DNA of 64,000 nt, from positions 1-64,000 of the forward strand of contig JBEBBW010000003.1 of assembly GCA_041158165.1 (NCBI GenBank), read 5' to 3'. A model generated the notes under the pieces. That model did not search any database and was not told the origin of the DNA. It worked only from the letters and a program-made list of their open reading frames with translations. Below are positions 32,310-41,675 of this stretch, in pieces (positions within the stretch are counted from its first letter, which is position 1; the number at the start of each line of letters is the position of its first letter). Origin of the DNA: TMED14 sp041158165 (GTDB lineage: Bacteria; Bacteroidota; Bacteroidia; Flavobacteriales; Schleiferiaceae). The position numbers were made by a program, and so were the translations under genes.

Positions 32310-34343
32310 TTAAAGCACGCACCAGCGCAGCGAACCAGCGGCGGTGTGGACCACATAGGTTCCGGCTGGCAGCGACGGGAGGCTCACAGCCTCCCCATTG
32401 CTTTTGCCGGCCCACAGCACGCGCCCACTCAAGTCGACGACCTGCACCGCGCCTTCAGCGCCAACCAGAACTGCGTCCGAAGACGACGGGTTGGGCTGCA
32501 CCCACATCTGCGGGGCAACCAGCTCGCCCTCATCCAGCGTGGTGCTGAGCTGCACGTCGTCGAGGTACAAATTGTTGCCGCCGCCTGAGGCCAGTGCAAA
32601 CTTCACCATGAGCGTGCCCGCATTGGCCAAGCCGAGCGAGGCGAGGTTCACGCTGGTGTACTTCCAGTCGGCCGCAACCGGCACATAGGGCGTGGTGACC
32701 ACGGCGCTGGTTCCGAGCTGAAACGCCGGAATGATGCGTACCAGCTGCCACGTCGCCCCGCAGTCGGTGCTCACCGAAACCTTGAGCATGTCGTTGTTGT
32801 TGCTGGCCCTCCGCGCGAACGCATGGGCAAACCGCAAGTTCAAGGTGCCGGTGTTGGGGTAGGCAATGGGTCCGCCAATAAGCGAACTGACTTCGCCGCC
32901 GGCGCCCAGTTTGAAGTTTTGGAACACGTAGCTCGCAACGCCCTGCTTCGATGCCGCGGTCGTGCGGCGCCAGTAGCTGCTGTCGGCCATGCTCAGGGTG
33001 GTCCAGGCTGCGTTGGGCAATTCATCTTCCATCGTGGCGATGAACCAAGGGCTGTAGCTCGTGCCCGCCGCAGGCCGCACCGTCACCGCGAGCGGCTTGC
33101 TCATCGTGTTGGAACCGTTGCTGGCCTGAATCGTCAGGGTAACGGTGTAGCGCCCGGGCGTCGTCATCGGCAGGCTTGGATTTTGGGTAGTCACGTGGTG
33201 GACCACTTGATTGGTCGCGGTAAGCACGTTCCAGTGGTAAATCGGCGACCCGAGGTACTGCGAACGGTCGATAAAACTCAGCGACTCGCCCGTGCACAGC
33301 AACGGGTCGGCAACCTCAAAATTGGCAACGGGGCTGCAATTCAGAGTACCGGTCACGCCGGTCGCGAGCAAGTTAGCCGGGGTGGCGAGGCTTCCGCGGA
33401 GGTTTAGGGCGGTTAGCACCGCCTTCGCCCGAGCCTTTTGGTCGAGCGTAAACGTGTTCATGCACTGGTCGTCGGTGTAGTCCATGTAGTTCTCGATCAT
33501 GTCGAGCTGGTCGGGCACGTCGACCGTGCAGGTATTTTGGGTTGCATTGCAACCAGAGCTCGAGGACGCGACCGGAGGCGTGTCGGCGCACTGGTCGCCA
33601 AAACTGCATCCGCCTTGGAACGTGTGGTACAGATTGAGGTAGTGCCCCACCTCGTGGGTCAGGGTGCGGTTGCGCGTTCCCGCCGCAGTGCCCACATTGC
33701 CAAGGCGGTCGTGGCGAATCACAATCCCGTCTTGGGCCGCGGGAATACCGTTGTAGGGAAACGCCGAATAGCCCAGTACCAGCGTGCCTGCAGGGGTGCC
33801 CGACAGCTCAATGTTGCGCACCACCCAAATATTCAGGTACTTGGTGTTGGGCCAGCCGATTTCGGTCTTAATGCTGTTGCCGGCTGCGAGGGTGCTGCGG
33901 CTCCACTTTCGGTTGATGCCGCTTGTGCATTCGCCGTTCGGTCCCACCTTGGCAAGTACAAACTCCACTTCCATGTCGGCCGCGACGCTCTTAAACGGAG
34001 CCCTTAAGTTGGCCGTGTCGGGGTTCAATCGCCGCATGTCTTGATTCAAAATGTTCAGTGCGGACTGGATCTGGGCATCGGTGATGTTGTCGCTTTGGTC
34101 GTAGTACATCACGTGAAACACCACAGGAATTTGGTGGACGACCGATTCGGTTCCGGACTGCGCACGCTGTACCTGGATCAGTCGCTGAATTTGGGCCTCG
34201 GTTTCGGCGCGCAGTACTTCGCGCTGCGGCTCCTGAGCGACTTCGTGAGCGTAGACTTCGTCGCTGGCGCAGCGCTGAATGACTTGGCTATGAGCCGTTA
34301 GGCTGAAAAAAATCGAGGCGAAAAACAAGGCTAGAGTGCGCAT
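32310..34343 (-). CDS. Secreted M43 family zinc metalloprotease with T9SS sorting domain
   Basis: A 677-residue secreted protease of the pappalysin (M43) family. It has a signal peptide (MRTLALFFASIFFSLTAHSQ), the zinc site HEVGHYLNLYH at 230-240 (HExxHxxGxxH-like) and the downstream Met-turn region ENYMDYTDDQCMNTFT. A PKD-like domain follows at about 350-430 (ANFEVADPLLCTGESLSFIDRSQYLGSPIYHWNV), then a jelly-roll domain at 440-600. The end is a weak T9SS domain (MWVQPNPSSSDAVLVGAEGAVQVVDLSGRVLWAGK, LPAGTYVVHT). It probably digests proteins at the cell surface or outside. The ATG at 34343 is chosen from the signal peptide. Confidence 0.92.
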   Translation of the reverse strand: MRTLALFFASIFFSLTAHSQVIQRCASDEVYAHEVAQEPQREVLRAETEAQIQRLIQVQRAQSGTESVVHQIPVVFHVMYYDQSDNITDAQIQSALNILNQDMRRLNPDTANLRAPFKSVAADMEVEFVLAKVGPNGECTSGINRKWSRSTLAAGNSIKTEIGWPNTKYLNIWVVRNIELSGTPAGTLVLGYSAFPYNGIPAAQDGIVIRHDRLGNVGTAAGTRNRTLTHEVGHYLNLYHTFQGGCSFGDQCADTPPVASSSSGCNATQNTCTVDVPDQLDMIENYMDYTDDQCMNTFTLDQKARAKAVLTALNLRGSLATPANLLATGVTGTLNCSPVANFEVADPLLCTGESLSFIDRSQYLGSPIYHWNVLTATNQVVHHVTTQNPSLPMTTPGRYTVTLTIQASNGSNTMSKPLAVTVRPAAGTSYSPWFIATMEDELPNAAWTTLSMADSSYWRRTTAASKQGVASYVFQNFKLGAGGEVSSLIGGPIAYPNTGTLNLRFAHAFARRASNNNDMLKVSVSTDCGATWQLVRIIPAFQLGTSAVVTTPYVPVAADWKYTSVNLASLGLANAGTLMVKFALASGGGNNLYLDDVQLSTTLDEGELVAPQMWVQPNPSSSDAVLVGAEGAVQVVDLSGRVLWAGKSNGEAVSLPSLPAGTYVVHTAAGSLRWCVL

Positions 34344-34411
34344 AAAACCTAGGATTGAAGACAAAAATTCAAGTTCGTGAAGATACGCGTGCAAGTTCTG
34401 CGCCGAAAATC

Positions 34412-34442
34412 TTTGTGCTTCAAAGTATTCTCCGTATCTTCG
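34412..34442 (+). promoter_or_regulatory. Promoter of rplM-rpsI
   Basis: TTTG at 34412-34415 and TATCTTCG at 34435-34442, with a 19-base spacer. The -7 box is a TTCG variant shared with pyrH. The GTG start of rplM is 23 bases downstream. Confidence 0.65.
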
Positions 34443-34465
34443 CAGCCCCAAAAAAGTATAGCATC

Positions 34466-34903
34466 GTGGATTCGCTCAGCTACAAAACGATTTCGGCCAC
34501 TAAGGCCACCGCAGGAAAAACCTGGGTCGTGGTTGACGCCAAGGGTCAAACCCTCGGCCGCCTGGCTTCTAATGTTGCCTTCCGCCTACGCGGTAAGCAC
34601 AAGCCCAACTACACCCCTCACGTAGATTGCGGTGACAACGTCATCATCATCAACGCCGCAGAGGTGGCACTGTCGGGCACGAAAATGCACGAGAAGCAGT
34701 ACATCCGCTACACCGGCTACCCCGGCGGTCAGCGCTTCAGCACGCCTGCTGAGGAGCTAGCCAAGCACCCGACCCGCATCGTGGAGAAGGCCGTTCGCGG
34801 TATGCTTCCCAAGACGCGCCTTGGGGCGGAACTCTTCCGCAACCTCCACGTGTACGCCGGCGCCGAGCACGGCCACGAAGCCCAACAGCCGGTTCAAATC
34901 TAA
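34466..34903 (+). CDS. rplM: 50S ribosomal protein L13
   Basis: A 145-residue L13. It starts (V/M)DSLSYKTISATKATAGKTWVVVDAKGQTLGRLAS, matching Bacteroidota L13, and contains the KHKPNYTPHVDCGDNVIIINA motif and the conserved MLPKTRLG...LHVYAGAEHGHEAQQP end. The GTG at 34466 gives the family start. It is 12 bases before rpsI, the universal partner gene. Confidence 0.97.
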   Translation: MDSLSYKTISATKATAGKTWVVVDAKGQTLGRLASNVAFRLRGKHKPNYTPHVDCGDNVIIINAAEVALSGTKMHEKQYIRYTGYPGGQRFSTPAEELAKHPTRIVEKAVRGMLPKTRLGAELFRNLHVYAGAEHGHEAQQPVQI

Positions 34904-34915
34904 TAGTACTCAAAG

Positions 34916-35302
34916 ATGTCTACGACCCACGCAATCGGACGCCGCAAGACCTCAGTTGCCCGTGTATACGTCAAGCCGGGCAAAGGGGTGATCACCATCA
35001 ACAAGCGCGAGCTGACCAACTACTTTTCAACTGGTACCCTCCAGTACAAAGTGCGCCAGCCGCTGTCGATGACCGAAAACCTCAGCAACTACGACGTAAC
35101 CGTTAACGTAGAAGGCGGTGGCATCACCGGCCAAGCTGAAGCAATTCGCCTCGGCCTGTCGCGCGCCCTCTGCGAAATCAATCCGGAATTCCGCGCTACT
35201 TTGAAGCCGGAAGGACTGATGACCCGCGACCCGCGCATGGTAGAACGCAAGAAGTTCGGCCAGAAGAAAGCGCGCAAGCGTTTCCAATTCTCGAAGCGTT
35301 AA
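34916..35302 (+). CDS. rpsI: 30S ribosomal protein S9
   Basis: A 128-residue S9. The start ATHAIGRRKTSVARVYVKPGKG is typical, with the GGGITGQAEAIRLGLSRAL core and the highly conserved C-terminal tail KKFGQKKARKRFQFSKR that reaches the P-site. Confidence 0.98.
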   Translation: MSTTHAIGRRKTSVARVYVKPGKGVITINKRELTNYFSTGTLQYKVRQPLSMTENLSNYDVTVNVEGGGITGQAEAIRLGLSRALCEINPEFRATLKPEGLMTRDPRMVERKKFGQKKARKRFQFSKR

Positions 35303-35332
35303 TCGCGCACCGAGTATTGGGTTTAGTATCCA

Positions 35333-35375
35333 AACGGTCAAGATCGCTCTGGCGCTACTTGGCCGTTGCCTTTTT
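35333..35375 (+). promoter_or_regulatory. Attenuator-like hairpin before rpsB
   Basis: In the 99-base gap between rpsI and rpsB, AACGGTCAAG (35333-35342) pairs with CTTGGCCGTT (35358-35367), with one G-T pair. A T run follows at 35371-35375. It resembles a terminator placed 26 bases before the rpsB start. It may end rpsI transcripts, or act as a leader for S2-controlled expression; no known leader family was recognised. Confidence 0.5.
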
Positions 35376-35401
35376 AGCGAACGTAAACCCCCATCAACCT
35401 C

Positions 35402-36157
35402 ATGGCACATACGCCTGAAATTCAGCAGCTCCTCGACGCAGGAGTTCACTTTGGTCACCTGACCCGCAAGTGGAACCCCAACATGGCTCCGTACATTTTT
35501 ATGGAGCGCAACGGAATCCACATCATCGACCTGCAAAAGACGCAGAAGAAATTGGCCACGGCTTCTGAAGCCATGGGCAAGATTGCTGGCAGCGGCCGCA
35601 AGATCCTCTTCGTTGCAACCAAAAAGCAGGCGAAAGAAATCGTATCAGAGACCGCCAAGGCCCTGAACATGCCCTACATCACCGAGCGTTGGCCTGGCGG
35701 TATGTTGACCAACTTCGTGACGATCCGCAAGGCTATCAAGAAGATGTCGAACATCGACAAGATGAAGACCGACGGAACGTTTGAAACCTTGTCGAAGCGC
35801 GAGCGCCTTCAGGTAGACCGCCTGCGTGCCAAGCTCGAGAAGAACTTGGGTTCAATCGCCGACATGAGCCGCCTTCCGGCTGCCCTGTTTGTGGTAGACG
35901 TGATGCGCGAGCATATCGCCGTGGAAGAAGCCCGCAACCTCGGAATCCCCGTGTTTGCCATGGTAGACACCAACAGCAATCCCCACCTCGTGGACTATCT
36001 AATTCCTGCCAACGACGACGCGACGAAGTCGATCGCCGTAATTATGGAAACGGTTTCTGCCTCGATTAAGGATGCCCTTAGCCAGCGCAAGACCGAAAAG
36101 GACAAGCCCGGAAGCGAGAAGCTGACGAAAGCAGCCGCCAAAGTAGCCGCGGAATAA
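35402..36157 (+). CDS. rpsB: 30S ribosomal protein S2
   Basis: A 251-residue S2. Family motifs include LLDAGVHFGHLTRKWNPNMAPYIFMERNGIHIIDL, the WPGGMLTN block and AVEEARNLGIPVFAMVDTNSNPHLVDYLIPANDDATKSI. The C-terminal extension is lysine- and alanine-rich, usual in Bacteroidota. It is paired with tsf downstream, as in most bacteria, though a terminator lies between them. Confidence 0.97.
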   Translation: MAHTPEIQQLLDAGVHFGHLTRKWNPNMAPYIFMERNGIHIIDLQKTQKKLATASEAMGKIAGSGRKILFVATKKQAKEIVSETAKALNMPYITERWPGGMLTNFVTIRKAIKKMSNIDKMKTDGTFETLSKRERLQVDRLRAKLEKNLGSIADMSRLPAALFVVDVMREHIAVEEARNLGIPVFAMVDTNSNPHLVDYLIPANDDATKSIAVIMETVSASIKDALSQRKTEKDKPGSEKLTKAAAKVAAE

Positions 36158-36165
36158 GTTTAACG

Positions 36166-36189
36166 CCGGGGCAACAGCCCCGGTTTTTC
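36166..36189 (+). terminator. Hairpin terminator between rpsB and tsf
   Basis: Stem CCGGGGC/GCCCCGG (36166-36172 with 36177-36183, loop AACA) and five T. Some read-through to tsf, 30 bases on, is expected. Confidence 0.8.
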
Positions 36190-36218
36190 TTTGTACTAAA
36201 CCGACAATACCCCTTATC

Positions 36219-37043
36219 ATGAGCATTACTGCTGCCGATGTAAACAAACTGCGCCAGATGACCGGCGCCGGGATGATGGACTGCAAGAAGGCCCTCACCG
36301 AAGCTAATGGAGATTTTGAAGCTGCGATCGACGTACTTCGCAAGCAAGGCCAAAAGGTTGCCGCCAAGCGCGCTGACCGCGACGCCGCCGAAGGAGCCGT
36401 GATTGCAATGACGAATGCCGACAACACCCGTGGGGTGATCGTTTCACTCAACTGCGAGACCGACTTTGTGGCCAAGAACGAAGGCTACGTAGACATGGCC
36501 AAGAAAATGGCGTCGATCGCGATTGCGAGCTTCCCCGCTACGAAAGAGGAGCTTTTGGCCCTCAGCTACGAAGGTTCGTTGACGATCGCCGACAAGCTCA
36601 CGGAGCAAACCGGCGTTATTGGCGAGAAAATTGAGATTGCCTACTACGAAACCCTAGAGGGTGGCGTGGTTGCCGGCTACATCCACGCTGGCAACAAGCT
36701 GGCTACGCTTGCTGCGATTAGCGCAGGTGTGCCTGAAACGGCGAAGGATGTGGCGATGCAAGCCGCAGCCATGAACCCCGTAGGCTTGGACCGCAACTCG
36801 GTAGCCTCTGACGTAATTGAGCGCGAACTCGAAATCGCCCGCGACCAGGTGCGCCAAGAAGGCAAGCCCGAGGACATGATCGAGAAGATTGCCCAAGGCA
36901 AGCTCGGCAAGTTCTACAAGGAGAATACGTTGGTGGAGCAAGACTTCATCAAGGACAGCAAGCAGAGCGTGGCCCAGTACGTGGCCGGTGCTTCGGCTGG
37001 CGCTACCGTGACCGGCTTCCGCCGCGTTGGTTTGGGCGTATAA
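36219..37043 (+). CDS. tsf: Elongation factor Ts
   Basis: EF-Ts is the nucleotide exchange factor for EF-Tu. The 274-residue protein has the N-terminal UBA-like domain with LRQMTGAGMMDCKKALTEANGDFEAAIDVLRKQG and the conserved IVSLNCETDFVAKNE. The core and coiled-coil domain follow, with the IHAGNKLATLAAIS segment and the final helical VEQDFIKDSKQSVAQYV. Confidence 0.97.
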   Translation: MSITAADVNKLRQMTGAGMMDCKKALTEANGDFEAAIDVLRKQGQKVAAKRADRDAAEGAVIAMTNADNTRGVIVSLNCETDFVAKNEGYVDMAKKMASIAIASFPATKEELLALSYEGSLTIADKLTEQTGVIGEKIEIAYYETLEGGVVAGYIHAGNKLATLAAISAGVPETAKDVAMQAAAMNPVGLDRNSVASDVIERELEIARDQVRQEGKPEDMIEKIAQGKLGKFYKENTLVEQDFIKDSKQSVAQYVAGASAGATVTGFRRVGLGV

Positions 37044-37064
37044 TTCCCTACTGTTTTTAGCATT

Positions 37065-37090
37065 GCAAAGGCCGCCCTCGGGCGGCCTTT
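37065..37090 (+). terminator. Hairpin after tsf
   Basis: A 12-bp perfect stem (37065-37076 with 37079-37090) with only two loop bases and a weak T tract. It may reduce read-through from tsf into pyrH; its 3' arm overlaps the pyrH promoter region. Confidence 0.55.
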
Positions 37091-37094
37091 GTGC

Positions 37095-37102
37095 TATCTT
37101 CG
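37095..37102 (+). promoter_or_regulatory. -7 box of pyrH-frr
   Basis: TATCTTCG, identical to the rplM box, ends seven bases before the pyrH ATG at 37110. Confidence 0.55.
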
Positions 37103-37109
37103 CATCTTA

Positions 37110-37814
37110 ATGAAGTACCGCCGAATTCTCCTCAAACTCAGCGGCGAGGCGCTGATGGGCAACAAGCCCTACGGAATTGATTCCGAAACCCTTACCACCT
37201 ACGCGCGTGAAATCAAGACCGTTGTCGATGCCGGAGCCCAAGTGGGCGTAGTTATTGGCGGCGGCAACATTTTTCGCGGACTCCAAGGCGCCGGAGACGG
37301 TATGGACCGCGTGCAGGCCGACCACATGGGCATGCTCGCCACCGTGATCAACGGCCTCGCGCTGCAGTCCGCACTCGAGCGCGCCGGCGTGCAAACACGC
37401 TTGCAGTCCGCGATCGAAATGGATAAAATTTGTGAACCCTTCATTCGCCGCCGCGCGGTGCGCCACCTTGAAAAGGGCCGCGTGGTGATTTTTTCGGCGG
37501 GAACGGGCAATCCCTACTTCACGACCGATACGGGAGCAACGCTCCGCGCCATCGAAATTCAGGCCGAGGTTATCCTCAAAGGCACGCGCGTCGACGGCAT
37601 CTACACCGCCGACCCAGAAAAAGATGCTACGGCCACGCGTTTTGAGTCCATCAGCTTCACCGAGGTGTACGAGCGCGGACTCAACGTCATGGACCTCACC
37701 GCGTTTACCTTGAGCCAAGAAAACGACCTTCCGATCGTCGTGTTTGACATGAACAAGCCGGGAAACCTGCTGCGCGTGGTCAACGGAGAAAACGTCGGAA
37801 CCTTGGTTTCGTAA
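37110..37814 (+). CDS. pyrH: UMP kinase
   Basis: PyrH phosphorylates UMP to UDP and is a hexameric member of the amino acid kinase family. The 234-residue protein starts MKYRRILLKLSGEALMG, with the VVIGGGNIFRG nucleotide loop, DHMGMLATVINGLALQSALE, SAGTGNPYFTTDT and DGIYTADPEKD. The ATG at 37110 is the family start; the frame continues to 37089 without family support. Confidence 0.97.
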   Translation: MKYRRILLKLSGEALMGNKPYGIDSETLTTYAREIKTVVDAGAQVGVVIGGGNIFRGLQGAGDGMDRVQADHMGMLATVINGLALQSALERAGVQTRLQSAIEMDKICEPFIRRRAVRHLEKGRVVIFSAGTGNPYFTTDTGATLRAIEIQAEVILKGTRVDGIYTADPEKDATATRFESISFTEVYERGLNVMDLTAFTLSQENDLPIVVFDMNKPGNLLRVVNGENVGTLVS

Positions 37815-37839
37815 GCACCCCTTATTGGATTTCAGCATC

Positions 37840-38403
37840 ATGGAAGAAGAACTCAGTTTTTTGATCGAGTCGTTGACCGACGACATGAACAAAGCAATGG
37901 CGCACCTCGACAAGGCCTTGCTGAAAATTCGCGCCGGCCGCGCCAACCCGACGATGCTCGAAGGCATTTTTGTGGAGTACTACGGAAGCCAAGTGAAGCT
38001 TCAGCAGGTGAGCAACATTTCTACTCCCGACGCGCGCACCCTTTTTGTTCAGCCGTTTGAGAAGAGCCTGATCCAGGCCATCGAAAAATCCATTATGTAC
38101 GCCAACCTCGGGTTCAATCCGATGAACAACGGCGACGCGGTGATCATCAATATTCCGCCCTTGACCGAAGACCGCCGCAAGGAACTTGTGCGCATGGCCC
38201 GGGCCGAAGGCGAGGAAGCCAAAGTGGCGATTCGCAGCGTGCGCCGCGAAGGCATGGACGAGGCCAAGCGCATGGAAAAAGACGGCATGAGCGAAGACCA
38301 GCGCAAGGACCTTGAAGCCCAAATTCAGGCCCTGGTAGACAAGCACATTGCCTTGATTGACCAGCGGGTTACCGAAAAAGAGGGCGACATCCTCAAGCTC
38401 TAA
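37840..38403 (+). CDS. frr: Ribosome recycling factor
   Basis: RRF splits post-termination ribosomes with EF-G. The 187-residue protein has the long three-helix bundle and KIRAGRANPTMLEGIFVEYYGS, which carries the family's RAGRA motif. The hinge domain contains NISTPDARTLFVQPFEKSLIQAIEKSI. The C-terminal helix ends KEGDILKL, a typical ending. The ATG at 37840 is used, not the TTG at 37825. Operon with pyrH. Confidence 0.97.
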   Translation: MEEELSFLIESLTDDMNKAMAHLDKALLKIRAGRANPTMLEGIFVEYYGSQVKLQQVSNISTPDARTLFVQPFEKSLIQAIEKSIMYANLGFNPMNNGDAVIINIPPLTEDRRKELVRMARAEGEEAKVAIRSVRREGMDEAKRMEKDGMSEDQRKDLEAQIQALVDKHIALIDQRVTEKEGDILKL

Positions 38404-38836
38404 CTACCTTAGTCGGAATGGGCAAGAGCATTCAAGAAGAAATCCAGCAGCGGAATTGGCACAGCGACCAGCAGGTGGCCGTGATCAACATTTTGTACAC
38501 CTACCAGTGGCTGAAGGGCCGGATTTCGACCGCCCTGGCTCCGTACAAAATCACGATGCAGCAGTACAATGTGCTGCGGATTCTGCGCGGCGCCCACCCC
38601 GAAGGCTTAGCCATTGGCGTCATTCGCGAGCGCCTGCTCGACAAGACCAGCGACGTTTCGCGCCTGGTGGACCGCCTGGTGAAGCTGGGCTACGTGGAGC
38701 GCAAAGGCAGCAAGGACGACCGCCGGGTGACGCGCATTTTCTTGACGCTCCGCGGGTTGGAGCTACTTGGGCAAATTCGGTCGGTGGACAAGCTCACCAA
38801 AGATGAGCTGCCCAAGCGCATGACCGACGAAGAGGC

Positions 38837-40453
<1,617 letters not shown>

Positions 40454-40484
40454 GTGCGGCACAGTATGTGAATTAAACGAGGTC

Positions 40485-40508
40485 CAAAGGTACCATGCCG
40501 TACCTTTG
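40485..40508. promoter_or_regulatory. Mirror-image divergent promoters for pgi and nfu
   Basis: CAAAGGTAC (40485-40493) and GTACCTTTG (40500-40508) form a perfect 9-bp inverted repeat. Read on its own strand, each arm contains TACCTTTG, a full -7 box. The boxes are eight bases apart, so two polymerases cannot load at once. The nfu ATG is seven bases past its box; the pgi ATG is 31 bases past its box. Confidence 0.65.
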
Positions 40509-40515
40509 CATTCCT

Positions 40516-41115
40516 ATGGAAATTCAGCGCGTACCCGTATCCGTTTATGCCGAAATGACCCCGAATCCCGGGGTGATGAAGTTTGTCGCCAACAAGCGCT
40601 TGATCGACGTCGATCACGTCGAGTTTGCCAACATCGAAGAGGCCCAAATTAGCCCGCTGGCTGCGGCGCTGTTTAATTTTCCGTTTGTGAAAAACGTATT
40701 CATCTCGACCAACTTTTTGGCCGTCGAGAAGTACAACGTCGTGGAATGGGACGCAGTGACCCAAGAGCTGCGCCAGTTCATTTTGAACCACATTCAGGAG
40801 GGCAAGCCCGTACTGACGGCGACGCCGGCCCCTAAGGCCGCGGCCCATGCGGACGCGGCGGACGAAGTTCCGGCCTACGCCGAGGACGGCATTGAGGCGC
40901 GCATCATTGAGATCCTCGAGGAATACGTCAAGCCCGCAGTGGCCCAGGACGGCGGCAACATCGTGTTTGCCGGATACGAAAACAAAATTGTCAAGGTCCA
41001 GCTGCAGGGCGCCTGCGCCGGATGCCCTTCGAGCACGCTGACGCTGCAGCAGGGCATCAAGAACATTCTGCAGCGCATGCTGCCGACGCTGGTCGACGAC
41101 GTCGTTCCGGCGTAA
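40516..41115 (+). CDS. NifU/Nfu family iron-sulfur cluster carrier
   Basis: A 199-residue two-domain protein. The N-terminal Nfu_N domain (about residues 5-95) has AEMTPNPGVMKFVANK and FPFVKNVFISTNFLAVEK. The C-terminal NifU-like domain (about 125-199) has VKPAVAQDGGNIVFAGYENKIVKVQLQGACAGCPSST, where the CxxC of GACAGCPSS holds the cluster. It delivers Fe-S clusters to apo-proteins. The ATG at 40516 fits the -7 box better than the in-frame ATG at 40495. Confidence 0.95.
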   Translation: MEIQRVPVSVYAEMTPNPGVMKFVANKRLIDVDHVEFANIEEAQISPLAAALFNFPFVKNVFISTNFLAVEKYNVVEWDAVTQELRQFILNHIQEGKPVLTATPAPKAAAHADAADEVPAYAEDGIEARIIEILEEYVKPAVAQDGGNIVFAGYENKIVKVQLQGACAGCPSSTLTLQQGIKNILQRMLPTLVDDVVPA

Positions 41116-41123
41116 ATTCGGGC

Positions 41124-41660
41124 ATGGAACCCCTGATTTTGCCCGTCCGCGGCACGCACCCGCAGATTCCTGAATCCACGTTTTTAGCGCCCAACTGCAC
41201 CGTGGTGGGCGACGTGACAATGGGCGAAGGCTGCTCGATTTGGTTCAATGCCGTGGTGCGCGGCGACGTGAACTTCATTCGCATCGGCAACGAAGTCAAT
41301 ATTCAAGACGGCGCGGTCATACACGGAACTTACCAAAAGCACGGAACCACCATCGGCAACCAAGTCAGCATTGGCCACGGCGCGACGGTGCACGGATGCA
41401 CGCTGCACGACCGCGTATTGATTGGCATGGGAGCCATCGTCATGGACCGCTGCGTGGTCGAATCCGGCAGCATTGTGGCCGCGGGCGCCGTCCTCACCGA
41501 AGGCACCCACGTGCCGGCCGGTTCGGTGTTCGCGGGCGTTCCGGCCAAAAAAGTCAAAGACATCACCCCCGAGCTCATGGCCGGCGAGGTCGAGCGCATT
41601 GCCAAGAACTATGGAATCTACGCGTCGTGGCTCAAGCCGGGCGCGGACGAAACGCGTTAA
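41124..41660 (+). CDS. Gamma carbonic anhydrase family protein
   Basis: A 178-residue left-handed beta-helix protein. Hexapeptide repeats run through NCTVVGDVTMGEGCSIWFNAVVRGDVNFIRIGNEVNIQDGAVIHG to VPAGSVFAGVPAKKVKDI. Metal-ligand histidines fall in VIHGT and IGHGATVHG. Many members of this family lack strong anhydrase activity, so the reaction is not certain. It lies nine bases after nfu. Confidence 0.93.
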   Translation: MEPLILPVRGTHPQIPESTFLAPNCTVVGDVTMGEGCSIWFNAVVRGDVNFIRIGNEVNIQDGAVIHGTYQKHGTTIGNQVSIGHGATVHGCTLHDRVLIGMGAIVMDRCVVESGSIVAAGAVLTEGTHVPAGSVFAGVPAKKVKDITPELMAGEVERIAKNYGIYASWLKPGADETR

Positions 41661-41675
41661 ACGTTTACTAGCATC

